Assembly (NCBI GenBank): GCA_048594975.1
Contig: JBMDXQ010000141.1
Span: forward strand, 113,703 to 177,702
Reading direction: 5' to 3'
Length of the DNA stretch: 64,000 nucleotides
From: JBMDXB01 sp048594975
GTDB taxonomy: Bacteria > Acidobacteriota > Vicinamibacteria > Vicinamibacterales > 2-12-FULL-66-21
Shown: piece by piece, positions 50,548 to 59,025 of the stretch
Layout of the letters: each line of letters begins with the position of its first letter
Numbering within the stretch: the stretch's first letter is position 1
Program-made: the position numbers and the translations under genes
The notes under the pieces: generated by a model
Seen by the model: only the letters and a program-made list of their open reading frames with translations
Databases searched by the model: none
Told to the model about the DNA's origin: nothing

Positions 50548-52827
50548 TCAGCGGCGCCTGCGCGAGGCCGGCTTCTTGGTTGCCGGCTTCTTCGCGGTGG
50601 ACCTCTTCGCGGGTGATTTCTTCGTAGAGGACGCCGCGGTGGCCGTGCTCGCCAGCGGCTTCGCTGTGGTGGTCGGGGCCGCGGCCGCCGGACGAGCGCC
50701 GCCGCGTCCGTATAGCGATCGGTAGTCCTCGGCCGTGCCGAGGATCCGCTTCACGTAGTTCTGCGTTTCCGGAAACGGGATGTCGTCGATGAACTCGTCT
50801 TCGTCGATCCTGGGGCGCTCCGCCTTCCAGCGCACGACCCGGCTCTCACCCGCGTTGTAGCTCGCCAGTGCGTAATGCGTGCCTCCGAACTGCCGGACCA
50901 AGCGTGAGAAGTACAGCGTCCCGAGCCGGATGTTCGTCTCCGGGTTCGTGAGCATGGCGGTGGAGAACCGCCGAATGCCGACCGCGCGTGCCAGCCGGCG
51001 GCCGGTCGCCGGCACGATCTGCATCAGTCCCCACGCGTTGGCCGCCGAACGGGCCTCCGGCTCGAACGTGGACTCCTGCGCGATCAGCGCGGCGACGAGA
51101 TACGGGTCCAGCCCATGCGTCGCCGAATGGCGCCGGATGGCATCCCAGTAGGCGAGCGGAAAGATCACCTGCAGGATCGGCTGCGGGAGCGATTGCCCGG
51201 CCGCGAGGAACTGCGGATAGGCGCGCCGCATCAGCGTGATGGCGCGCCGCAGCTCGCCCTTGCGGTGGTAGGCCCACGCGATGGTGGCATCGATCGCCGC
51301 CGAGGACCCCTGCAGGCGCTGCACGTACCGCAGCTCTCTCAACGCATCGTCGTGCAGCCCGGTGGCGAGCAACAGGCGGATCACCGGCTCGTTGGGCACC
51401 GGCGTGCGCGGCGGCGGCGCCTGGTAGGACGCCGGGACGAGCAGGCCGTCATCGGCGGCTGCGCGGCGCAACAGCTGCTTCTCCGCCAGGCGACCGTAGT
51501 ACGAATTGGCGTAATCGGTGAGGACGAGCCGCAGGCGCGCGCTCGACTGCGTTGCGTCGCCCAGTTTTGCGTGCGACCGGCCAGCCCAGTACAGCCACGA
51601 CGGGCGGTAGTCGGATCGCGGGAACGCCGCCGACGCACCCTCGAACACCCGGATCGTGCCGGCGTAGTCGCCGGTCTTGTAGCGCCACCAGCCGTACTTC
51701 CACGCCGCGCGCTCGGCGCGCGTCCCGCTCGGGAACGTTTCGTAGAGCTCCTTGAACACCCCCGCCGCGGTCTCGTCCTCGTTGACGAGGATGTAGTGCG
51801 TGCCGAGGTTGTTCAGCGCCTCTTCCGCCCACGAGCTGCCGGGGAAGTCCGCGACCAGGGCGCGGGTGAGCGCCACGAATTGATCGTGGTCGCCCAGCTC
51901 TCGGATCGCGCCGAGATGGAAGAACCTCGCTTCCGCCTGGTGCGAACCGCGATCGAGGTAGGGGCGCGTGCCATCCCTCGCCTGCACGTACCGCTTGAGG
52001 TAGTAGTCGCATTCGGCAATCCGGAGGTCCGCGAGCTCGCGATCCGCGCCGCCGAGGCGTGGCTGCACCTCCTGGAATCCCGCCCGCGCCTCGGCATACC
52101 GCCGCGCCCCGAACAGTTGTTGCGCGCGGCCGATGTCGGCGTCGTAGCCGCGGCGCGACATGAGATCCTGCAGCGTCGTCAACTGCGACGCGGCGGTCGT
52201 CGCCGCGTCGGTCAGCGGGAACTCGTAGTACACGCGCAGGAACGCTTCCGCCGCCTTGCGGCGGTCTCCCGCGGCCAGCGCGGCGCGACCGACGCGCGAC
52301 AGCACGTCTTCGTTCAACGCGGCCTTGTTCGCGGCCAGCCGCTCGTAGATGGCGACAGCTTCCACGTGGTTGCCGTCGCCCTCGGCTGCCTCTGCGAGCG
52401 CCAGCGGCACCGCGACCGACAGGTAGCCCGCCGGCTTGCGCCCGTGCAACGCCGACAGGATCTGCCTGGCCTCAGCGGTGCGGGCCAGCCGCAGCTGCGC
52501 CAGCCCTTCGTAGTAGGCGGCGTAGTCGCCGAGCGCCGTCCCGCTGAGCGTCGGCCGGGACAGGACCCGGAGCGCCGCCTCGTAGTTGCCGTCGTGGTAG
52601 TGCCGCGCGCCGTCGGCGAGCGACTTGTACGTCGTGGCCGTCTTCGCCGCCGGATCGCCGGCGGAGGGCACGAGCCAGAGATCGCTCTGTCGATCGGGCA
52701 GCGGCGGGTGCTCGGTCGGCGCCAGCTGGCCGCCGACGGGCGCCGACCAGGGGCCAGGCGCCAGCACGAACGCACAAACGGCAGCAGCGAGAGAATGACG
52801 GAGGGATCGTGGGAACCGCACGTTCAC
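50548..52827 (-). CDS. Soluble lytic transglycosylase (Slt70-like) with Lys/Ala-rich tail
   Basis: A 759-residue exported enzyme: signal peptide ending APGPW/SAPVGGQ, a helical TPR-like superhelix over residues about 60-520, and a C-terminal GH23 domain. The catalytic Glu is in IAQESTFEPEARSAANAWGLMQI (in part), followed by TNPETNIRLGTLYFSRL and ALASYNAGESRV. It cleaves glycan strands, releasing anhydromuropeptides. The last 45 residues are Ala/Thr/Lys-rich (AKRSTAKKPATKKPASRRRR), like histone-tail repeats. Translation begins at GTG. Confidence 0.92.
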   Translation of the reverse strand: MNVRFPRSLRHSLAAAVCAFVLAPGPWSAPVGGQLAPTEHPPLPDRQSDLWLVPSAGDPAAKTATTYKSLADGARHYHDGNYEAALRVLSRPTLSGTALGDYAAYYEGLAQLRLARTAEARQILSALHGRKPAGYLSVAVPLALAEAAEGDGNHVEAVAIYERLAANKAALNEDVLSRVGRAALAAGDRRKAAEAFLRVYYEFPLTDAATTAASQLTTLQDLMSRRGYDADIGRAQQLFGARRYAEARAGFQEVQPRLGGADRELADLRIAECDYYLKRYVQARDGTRPYLDRGSHQAEARFFHLGAIRELGDHDQFVALTRALVADFPGSSWAEEALNNLGTHYILVNEDETAAGVFKELYETFPSGTRAERAAWKYGWWRYKTGDYAGTIRVFEGASAAFPRSDYRPSWLYWAGRSHAKLGDATQSSARLRLVLTDYANSYYGRLAEKQLLRRAAADDGLLVPASYQAPPPRTPVPNEPVIRLLLATGLHDDALRELRYVQRLQGSSAAIDATIAWAYHRKGELRRAITLMRRAYPQFLAAGQSLPQPILQVIFPLAYWDAIRRHSATHGLDPYLVAALIAQESTFEPEARSAANAWGLMQIVPATGRRLARAVGIRRFSTAMLTNPETNIRLGTLYFSRLVRQFGGTHYALASYNAGESRVVRWKAERPRIDEDEFIDDIPFPETQNYVKRILGTAEDYRSLYGRGGARPAAAAPTTTAKPLASTATAASSTKKSPAKRSTAKKPATKKPASRRRR

Positions 52828-52910
52828 AGTATTGAGTCGTCCGGAAAGCGAAGATGCCGGCGATCGCCGCAGGTTGCGGCCGCGCCTGACTCACCGCGGC
52901 GCCGATGACG

Positions 52911-54107
52911 TCACGGTCCGAGCAACGCGGCGTCTCCGCCGGCCAGCGTATTGACCAGCTCCTGCTGAAAGAACGAGCCACGGCCGGAGACCGACGGCGG
53001 CACGCGCTCTTCGTAGAGGCGCTGCGCGCGTTCGATCTCCGCCCTCAGCCGGTGCAGCAGATCACGCTTCTCGCGGCCGACGCGGACGGCTCCCTCATTG
53101 TAAAGCTTGATCTCCGAGACGAGCAGCTTCGCGTAACGACGCGCGCTCTGCTCGTCGTCCGGCGCGGCGGCGTGCGGATGGGCGCGGCCGTCGCTCTGCA
53201 GCGCCTGCAGCGTTCGCGCCGCCGTCAGCTGCGCGAGACACGCGGCCGCGTGCCGCGCCAGCAGTTCCACCGACTCGGCCCACCCCGCCGCTGGCTGCTC
53301 GTCGGCCGACACGCTGTCATCCGCGTAGAGAACCGCCACCGCCTGCCCGCCGACCAGCAGCGGCACCGCCATCGCGCGCGCGTGGTCGTGCAGGCCGGCA
53401 AGCGGGACCGTTCTTCCGGGATCTTCCTTGGACGACGTGACGCGCGCGCCCTTGGTGACGGCCGCGCGGAGCAAGCCGCCGCGATCGAAGTCGATCGCCT
53501 GGTGCAACAGCGGCAGCACGTCGCTGACGGACCACGGTTCGAAGCGCCCGCCCGCGACCAGGAACACGGCGGCCCGCGGCGCGAGTGCGGCGGCGCCCCG
53601 TACGAGCGCGGACAGGGCGTCCGCCAGCGTCCGCGCGCCATCGATCGCGCGCGTGGCGGTAAGCAGCGACGTGGGCTCGAGGTCCGCCTGGCCCCACGTC
53701 GCCTGTTCTTCGAGCTGTCTCCGTTCAGCATCGAACGCGGCGAGCGCCTCACGCGACTGCTCGTCGGCGTGGCGGCGCTCCGCCTCGACCGCTTCAGCGG
53801 CGCGCTGACGTTCCTCCGCCAGCGCCTGATCGGCCTCGTTCCTGAGCCGCATCGATTCGGCGAGGAGCCGCTTCTCCGCTTCGGCGCGTGCGGCGGCGAC
53901 TTCGGAGTCCAGGCGCGCCGTCCACTCGGCCCTGACCGCGTCCACCTTCGCTGCCCAGCGCTTGTCGGCCTCGGCGTCCGCCTCCTCGCGGGCACGCGTG
54001 ACCGCTTCTGCCTCGCGCAGGCGAGCCTCCTCGATCTGCCCGTCCAGCTCTGCCTGGATCCGGGCCCGCATCTCGTCGAGGATGTGCTGGAACGGGGCGT
54101 CGGCCAT
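52911..54107 (-). CDS. Coiled-coil/GAF-domain protein (398 aa)
   Basis: A 398-residue cytoplasmic protein. Residues about 10-140 are a continuous charged coiled-coil (Ala/Glu/Arg heptads). Residues about 150-310 are a GAF-like sensor domain (AVFLVAGGRFEPWSVSD, ARAMAVPLLVGGQAVAVLY, in parts). The C-terminal region ARRYAKLLVSEIKLYNEGAV and RLRAEIERAQRLYEERVP looks like a conserved helical output module I have seen in acidobacterial proteins. Binds an unknown small molecule, if any. ATG at 54107; tmRNA lies divergently upstream. Confidence 0.75.
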   Translation of the reverse strand: MADAPFQHILDEMRARIQAELDGQIEEARLREAEAVTRAREEADAEADKRWAAKVDAVRAEWTARLDSEVAAARAEAEKRLLAESMRLRNEADQALAEERQRAAEAVEAERRHADEQSREALAAFDAERRQLEEQATWGQADLEPTSLLTATRAIDGARTLADALSALVRGAAALAPRAAVFLVAGGRFEPWSVSDVLPLLHQAIDFDRGGLLRAAVTKGARVTSSKEDPGRTVPLAGLHDHARAMAVPLLVGGQAVAVLYADDSVSADEQPAAGWAESVELLARHAAACLAQLTAARTLQALQSDGRAHPHAAAPDDEQSARRYAKLLVSEIKLYNEGAVRVGREKRDLLHRLRAEIERAQRLYEERVPPSVSGRGSFFQQELVNTLAGGDAALLGP

Positions 54108-54179
54108 CGAGGCATTATCGGAGCCGCGATCGCCCAAGTCAACTGTCGGAATTCGCGCAACTCCAAGCGGAACAGCAAC

Positions 54180-54209
54180 TTGACGGGATGCCACGGGCCC
54201 AGGTACAAT
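54180..54209 (+). promoter_or_regulatory. Sigma-70 promoter of tmRNA
   Basis: TTGACG (54180-54185), 18-base spacer, TACAAT (54204-54209). Predicted start near 54216, about 26 bases before the mature 5' end, consistent with RNase P processing. Confidence 0.75.
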
Positions 54210-54241
54210 GAGGCGATTGCCGGCCCCTCCGGCAGTTGAGT

Positions 54242-54594
54242 GGGGGCGACCTAGATTCGACGGAGATACGGTTTCGCAGGACGCGTGCCGAGGACCATCA
54301 CCCTCGTTAATCAGATGGAACACACATAACTGCGGACACGCAGCTCGCTCTCGCAGCCTAAACACCTGTGAGCGTCCACTCCGGTCAGCCTGTGGGCCGG
54401 AACTGGATGTCATTCAAGCAGGCTGGTTGCTGACGGCCTCCCCGGACGTCGGCGGCGAGATTCTTCGGGGGTGGCTTCCGGCGGTTTTCGCCGCCTCTCC
54501 ACGCCGGGAGCGACAACACAGAGGCGGACACGCATCGTAGAGTCCTGCGGGGATGTATTTTCGGACGGGGGTGCGAATCCCCCCGCCTCCACCA
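54242..54594 (+). ncRNA. ssrA: tmRNA (SsrA)
   Basis: A 353-base one-piece tmRNA. The 5' end GGGGGCGACCTAGATTCGAC and 3' end with TTCGAATCC-type T-loop (GGTGCGAATCCCC) and encoded CCA form the tRNA-like half; acceptor GGGGGCG pairs with CGCCTCC. The tag frame resumes at GCG 54332 and ends at TAA 54359-54361, giving the tag ADTQLALAA. The LALAA-type end is the usual ClpXP degron. Rescues stalled ribosomes with SmpB, whose gene is not in the window. Confidence 0.97.
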
Positions 54595-54737
54595 TTCCCT
54601 CATCGCTTCATCCGCTGCTCCTGAATCGCCGATCGTCGATCCGCAATCCGATGCCCCTGATCCTCGCTGCCCGATCCTGAATCGCGATGGGCGCAGCACC
54701 GAGACAATCCGGATCTCCAGTCAACCCACTGTCAATT

Positions 54738-54758
54738 CAATCCACAATCCGCAATCCA
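54738..54758. repeat. Heptamer repeat between tmRNA and the zinc-ribbon gene
   Basis: Three tandem heptamers CAATCCA, CAATCCG, CAATCCA. The rest of the 190-base spacer 54595-54785 is composed of similar AATCC, GATCC and GAATCG words without longer structure; I see no gene in it. Confidence 0.6.
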
Positions 54759-54785
54759 CGTTGGCAATTCCGGTACACTCGGCGC

Positions 54786-55061
54786 ATGCCCGATCGATTG
54801 GCGCTGTTCATTCGCGGCAAGAGTGGGACGAAGATTTCTATCTCCGCGCCGGACTACACCCGCATCCGCTGCCCGGCGTGCGGCTGGCAGCCCGACCGTT
54901 CGAGCACCTGGTCTTGCACGCCCGGCTGCGGGCACATCTGGAACACGTTCGAGACCTGCGGCGTGTGCCCGGGGTGCGAGAAGCAGTGGGAGAAGACGGC
55001 GTGCCTGCGGTGCGGCGTGTGGTCGCCGCACGACGACTGGTACGAGCACGCGCAAGAGTAG
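54786..55061 (+). CDS. Small zinc-ribbon protein (91 aa)
   Basis: A 91-residue protein with many cysteines: CPACGW, then CTPGCGH, then CGVCPGCEKQW, then CLRCG. Two interleaved zinc ribbons are likely. The C-terminus is tryptophan- and acid-rich (WSPHDDWYEH). Start ATG has TACACT six bases upstream and no Shine-Dalgarno. It lies just before the amidase gene, which begins eight bases after its stop, so it may regulate that operon or bind nucleic acid; unproven. Confidence 0.8.
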   Translation: MPDRLALFIRGKSGTKISISAPDYTRIRCPACGWQPDRSSTWSCTPGCGHIWNTFETCGVCPGCEKQWEKTACLRCGVWSPHDDWYEHAQE

Positions 55062-55069
55062 AATTGGGA

Positions 55070-56578
55070 GTGTTGCGCGCGCGTCGATGTGCCACCCTCG
55101 TGCTCGCCCTGGCCGCGCTCGCCCCCTCCGGTGCGACTTTCACGCAGGCGCCCGCGAGCCCGGCGCCTTACACCCTCCTCTCCCGCGAAGGACGCCGGCC
55201 GTTGCCCGCCCGCGTGATCAACGGGCAGGAAATGTTCGCGCTGGAGGATCTCGCACGCCTCTTCGAACTCTCCTTCAAGGAAGACGCGCTCGCCGGCGGC
55301 CTGACCGTGACGGTACGCGGCCGAACGATCGTGCTGGCGGCCGGGCAACCGCTCGCATCGGTCGGCGGCCGCGTGATCTCGCTGCCGGCGCCGCCGGCGC
55401 GCGACGGACGCACCTGGTACGTGCCGGTTGACTTCGTCTCGCGCGCGCTGGCGCCGCTGCTCGGGACTGCGCTCGAGCTCAGGAAGCCGTCGCGGCTGAT
55501 CCTCGTCGGCGGCTTCCGGATGCCGCGGGTGGCCGGACGCGTCGAGCCGCTGGGATCGAACGCGCGGCTCACGCTGGACATCGCGCCCGTCACGCCGCAC
55601 ACCGTGGTGCACGAGGGCAACCGCCTCCTCATCCGGTTCGAGGCGGATGCGCTCGACGCCGCCCTGCCATCGTCGACGGTCACCGACCTCATCCAGGCGG
55701 TGCGGCCCGGAGACTCCCCGACGGTCATCGCGGTGGAGCTCGGGCCGCGCTTTCGATCGTTCCGCGCCAGCGACGTGCCCGCCGACCGCGGTGCCGGACG
55801 CCTGGTCATCGACGTGCTCGCGCCCGCCACCGACTCGCCGCCGCAGACCCCGCCGCCGACCGGCCCCGAGACGCCGCCGCTGCTCGACCTGGCGCCGACC
55901 GGCGCCCTGCGCATCGTAGTCGTCGACCCCGGCCACGGCGGAGACGAGCACGGCGCCCGCGGACGCGGCGGCGCGCTCGAAAAGGACGTCACGCTCGCGG
56001 TCGCGCGGCGGCTCAAGGCGTCGCTCGAGACGCGACTCGGCGTGCGCGCCATCCTGACGCGCGAGGGCGACGCTGCCATCGGCCTCGAACAGCGCGCGGC
56101 GGTCGCGAACAACAACAAGGCGGACGTGTTCCTGAGCCTGCACGCCAACGCCTCGGTCCGCCCCATCGCGAGCGGCGCCGAGATCTTCTACCTGAGCCTC
56201 GATGAGTACGGCGACCGCGCCCGGCGCGTCGCCGAGGGGAGCAGCGAGACGTTGCCGGTCGTCGGCGGCGGGATGCGCGACATCGAGGTGATTCCCTGGC
56301 AGCTGGCGCAAGCGCGCTACATCGAGCAGTCGGCGGTCCTGGCGCGCGCGCTCGAGGCGTCGTTCGCCGGGCGCGTCGCACTCAGCGCTCGCGGCGTGCA
56401 ACAGGCGCCCTTCCGCGTGCTCATCGGCGCCAACATGCCGGCAGTGCTCGTCGAGATGGGCTTTCTGACGAACCCCGGACAGGAGCAGCAGCTGACGTCC
56501 GGGGCCTACCAGGACACGCTCGTGCAGGCGATGGTCGACGCGCTCGTCCGGTTCCGCGATCAGGGAGGACGGCGATGA
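55070..56578 (+). CDS. N-acetylmuramoyl-L-alanine amidase (AmiC type)
   Basis: About 502 residues. A leader (TLVLALAALAPSGATF) is followed by a stalk-like copper-amine-oxidase-N-type domain (about residues 30-140), an AMIN domain (about 145-265), a Pro-rich linker, and a C-terminal Amidase_3 domain. Zinc ligands and catalytic Glu: His in VDPGHGGDEHGA, Glu in GGALEKD, His in SLHANAS, Glu in VEMGFLTNPG. It would cleave septal peptidoglycan when activated by the EnvC-like protein at 31224. Start is uncertain among TTG 55064, GTG 55070 and TTG 55073. Overlaps next gene by ATGA. Confidence 0.92.
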   Translation: MLRARRCATLVLALAALAPSGATFTQAPASPAPYTLLSREGRRPLPARVINGQEMFALEDLARLFELSFKEDALAGGLTVTVRGRTIVLAAGQPLASVGGRVISLPAPPARDGRTWYVPVDFVSRALAPLLGTALELRKPSRLILVGGFRMPRVAGRVEPLGSNARLTLDIAPVTPHTVVHEGNRLLIRFEADALDAALPSSTVTDLIQAVRPGDSPTVIAVELGPRFRSFRASDVPADRGAGRLVIDVLAPATDSPPQTPPPTGPETPPLLDLAPTGALRIVVVDPGHGGDEHGARGRGGALEKDVTLAVARRLKASLETRLGVRAILTREGDAAIGLEQRAAVANNNKADVFLSLHANASVRPIASGAEIFYLSLDEYGDRARRVAEGSSETLPVVGGGMRDIEVIPWQLAQARYIEQSAVLARALEASFAGRVALSARGVQQAPFRVLIGANMPAVLVEMGFLTNPGQEQQLTSGAYQDTLVQAMVDALVRFRDQGGRR

Positions 56579-57162
56579 CACGCCGGCACCTCTACCTGGC
56601 CGGCGCGATCCTGGTCGTGGCCGTCCTGGGCTGGTTCGCGATCGCCGCGGTCCGCAACGCTGCGTCACCGGCGGTGCCCGCGGCGTCGGGTGTCACCGCC
56701 GCCCTGCCGGCCGGGCCGGAGCGGAAGATCAACGTCACGCTGTTCTTCGTCTCCGCCGACGGCCTGGCGCTCGTCGGCGCCGCGCGCGAGGTGGCGTTCG
56801 GCGAGCCGGTCGCCGAGCAGGCGCGGCGCATCGTCGAGGCGCAGCTCGGACCGGCGCCCGGGCCGCTGGCCAGCGCGATTCCGGACGGCACGAAGCTGAA
56901 CGCGCTGTTCGTCAGCGACAGAGGGCACGCATTCGTGGACCTGAGCCGCGACGTCAGCGCCAGGCACACCGGCGGCTCGCTCGACGAGCTGTTCACCGTG
57001 TATGCGATCATCAACGCGCTGACGGTGAACCTCCCCGCGATCACCCAGGTGCAGATCCTCATCGAGGGGAAGGAGATCGATACGCTGGCGGGCCATGTCG
57101 ATCTGCGGCACCCGCTGCCGAAGAACATGAAATGGGTCAGGACGGAGAAGGACGCCTCATGA
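56575..57162 (+). CDS. GerMN domain protein
   Basis: A 195-residue protein with one N-terminal helix (YLAGAILVVAVLGWFAIAAV) and a periplasmic GerMN domain: INVTLFFVSADGLALV, EQARRIVEAQLGPAP, AIPDGTKLNALFV, AFVDLSRDVS, ELFTVYAIINALTV and VQILIEGKEIDTLAGHVDL (in parts). GerMN proteins, found in non-spore-formers too, attach to envelope and peptidoglycan machinery. The neighbours amidase, rph and rdgB recur beside gerM in Firmicutes. Coupled by ATGA on both sides. Confidence 0.88.
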   Translation: MTRRHLYLAGAILVVAVLGWFAIAAVRNAASPAVPAASGVTAALPAGPERKINVTLFFVSADGLALVGAAREVAFGEPVAEQARRIVEAQLGPAPGPLASAIPDGTKLNALFVSDRGHAFVDLSRDVSARHTGGSLDELFTVYAIINALTVNLPAITQVQILIEGKEIDTLAGHVDLRHPLPKNMKWVRTEKDAS

Positions 57163-57887
57163 CGCGATCGGATGGACGCGCGCCCGCGGAGCTGCGCCCG
57201 ACGAGGATGACGCCCGGCATCTCGATGCACGCGGAGGGCTCGGTGCTGATCGAGGCCGGCCGCACTCGCGTGATCTGCACGGCGAGCGTGGAAGATCGCG
57301 TGCCGCCGTTCCTGCGTAACACCGGCAAGGGGTGGGTGACGGCGGAATACGGGATGCTGCCGCGCGCGACCTCCACGCGCACGCAGCGCGAGGCCTCCGC
57401 CGGCACAGTTGGCGGCCGCACGCAGGAGATCCAGCGGCTCATCGGGCGGTCGCTCCGATCGGTCACGCGGCTGGCGGAGCTCGGCGAGCGGACGATCTGG
57501 ATCGACTGCGACGTCATCCAGGCCGACGGCGGCACGCGAACGGCGTCCATCACCGGCGGGTTCGTCGCGCTCGCGCTCGCCCTGAAGCGCCTGCGCGACG
57601 CCGGCTATCTCAAGTCGGTCCCGCTGCAGGACCACGTCGCCGCGACCAGCGTGGGTATCGTCGCCGGCACGGCGCTGCTCGACCTCGCCTACGACGAGGA
57701 CTCGCACGCCGAGGTGGACATGAACATCGTCAAGACCGGCGACGGCCGGTTCATCGAGGTGCAGGGCACCGCGGAAGGCCCGCCCTTCGAACGGCGCGCG
57801 CTCGACGAGCTGATGGAGCTCGGCGACGCCGGCGTCCGCCGGCTCGTCGAGCTGCAGCGCGAGATCGTCGGCGACCTGCGTGGATGA
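57159..57887 (+). CDS. rph: Ribonuclease PH
   Basis: RNase PH, 242 residues, a phosphorolytic 3' exonuclease trimming tRNA precursors. Signatures: HAEGSVLIEAGRTRVICTASVE (in part), GWVTAEYGMLPRAT, GRTQEIQRLIGRSLRSV, IWIDCDVIQADGGTRTASITGGF (in part) and EVDMNIVKTG near the phosphate-binding region. ATG overlaps the gerM stop. Followed directly by rdgB by ATGA, the common rph-rdgB pair. Confidence 0.97.
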   Translation: MTRSDGRAPAELRPTRMTPGISMHAEGSVLIEAGRTRVICTASVEDRVPPFLRNTGKGWVTAEYGMLPRATSTRTQREASAGTVGGRTQEIQRLIGRSLRSVTRLAELGERTIWIDCDVIQADGGTRTASITGGFVALALALKRLRDAGYLKSVPLQDHVAATSVGIVAGTALLDLAYDEDSHAEVDMNIVKTGDGRFIEVQGTAEGPPFERRALDELMELGDAGVRRLVELQREIVGDLRG

Positions 57888-58471
57888 AGCTGCTCGTCGC
57901 CACCACGAATCCGGGCAAACGGCGGGAAATCGAGGACATTCTGCGCGACGCGCCGGTCACGCTGGTCGGCCTGGCGGAATTCCCGGGGATCCCGGAGCCC
58001 GAGGAGACCGGCGCGACCTTCGCCGAGAACGCGCGGCTCAAGGCGCTGCACTACGCGGTCGCCACCGGCCTGCCCAGCGCCGCCGACGACTCGGGCCTGG
58101 AAATCGACGCGCTCGACGGCCAACCGGGGGTCCACTCGGCGCGCTGGCACGGTACGGACTACGCGGAGAAGTTCCGGCGGATTCACGCCCTGCTCGACGA
58201 AAAGGGGCTCGAGACGAGCCGGGCCCGCTTCGTGTGCCACGTGGCGCTCGCTCACGAGGGGCGCATCCTGTTCGAGGCCGAGGGCACGGTGAGCGGCGAG
58301 ATCGCGCGCGAGCCGCGGGGCGCGCACGGCTTTGGCTACGATCCGATCTTCTACCATCCGGCGCTGGGACTGACGCTGGCGGAAATCGAGCGCTCGCAGA
58401 AGGCGGCGGTGAGCCACCGCGGCAGGGCGTTCACCGCGCTGCGCGACTACTTGAGAGGATCCGTCCCATGA
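57884..58471 (+). CDS. rdgB: XTP/dITP diphosphatase (non-canonical purine NTP pyrophosphatase)
   Basis: RdgB/HAM1, 195 residues, hydrolyses dITP and XTP to keep them out of DNA. Signatures: LLVATTNPGKRREIE, ETGATFAENARLKA, GLPSAADDSGLEIDALDGQPG (in part), EAEGTVSGEIA, GAHGFGYDPIF and SHRGRA. Length and order normal. ATG overlaps the rph stop; DinB-like gene overlaps its own stop by ATGA. Confidence 0.96.
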   Translation: MKLLVATTNPGKRREIEDILRDAPVTLVGLAEFPGIPEPEETGATFAENARLKALHYAVATGLPSAADDSGLEIDALDGQPGVHSARWHGTDYAEKFRRIHALLDEKGLETSRARFVCHVALAHEGRILFEAEGTVSGEIAREPRGAHGFGYDPIFYHPALGLTLAEIERSQKAAVSHRGRAFTALRDYLRGSVP

Positions 58472-58941
58472 CCCCGAATCCGTATCGCGACGACCTCGGC
58501 GAACGCGACCCGCTGCAGGCGTTCGCGGAAACGCCGCGCACGATCGAGGCGCTCGTCGACGGTTGGCCGCCGGAGCGCTTCGAGCGCAGCTACGCGCTGC
58601 GCAAATGGAGCGCGCGGCGGGTCCTGATCCACCTGGCGCAGACCGAAATCGCGCTGGGCACACGAGCGCGCTTCGCGCTCACCCAGTCCGACTACCAGGC
58701 TCGGCCCTTCTCCCAGGACGAGTGGCTCCCGCTCGATGATACGGTCGACGGGCGGACGGCGCTTGCCGGCTACTCTGCGGTGCGTCGGTTGAACCTGGCG
58801 ATGTTCCGCTCGCTCACCCGCGACCAGCTGCAGGTGACGTTCCGGCACCCGGAATACGGGCTGCTGACGGTGGGCTGGGTCCTCGCGCAGATGGCGGGCC
58901 ACGATATCCACCATCTGAAGCAGCTGCAGAGAATCGAGTGA
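58468..58941 (+). CDS. DinB/DUF664-like four-helix protein
   Basis: A 157-residue all-helical protein. The three-His metal pattern of DinB-family proteins is likely: His in RVLIHLAQTE, and the pair in GHDIHHLKQLQ near the end. DinB-like enzymes include thiol-dependent transferases; this one is not further assignable. It ends the amidase-gerM-rph-rdgB operon, converging on the fusion gene at 59026. Confidence 0.75.
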   Translation: MTPNPYRDDLGERDPLQAFAETPRTIEALVDGWPPERFERSYALRKWSARRVLIHLAQTEIALGTRARFALTQSDYQARPFSQDEWLPLDDTVDGRTALAGYSAVRRLNLAMFRSLTRDQLQVTFRHPEYGLLTVGWVLAQMAGHDIHHLKQLQRIE

Positions 58942-58947
58942 CCGGAC

Positions 58948-59015
58948 GATCGGGTGATCGGCGATCGGGCGATCCAGACTGTTTCGCCAGATCACCCGAT
59001 GGCCGATCGCCCGAT
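58948..59015. repeat. Interleaved direct and inverted repeats between convergent genes
   Basis: Left side: GATCGGGTGATCGGC and GATCGGGCGATCCAG in tandem (58948-58977). Right side: GATCACCCGAT (58990-59000) and GATCGCCCGAT (59005-59015), complements of the left units. Pairing order a-b-a'-b' means either a hairpin or a pseudoknot could form. It lies between two convergent stop codons and may be a bidirectional terminator. Confidence 0.6.
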
Positions 59016-59025
59016 TCTCGTTCCC

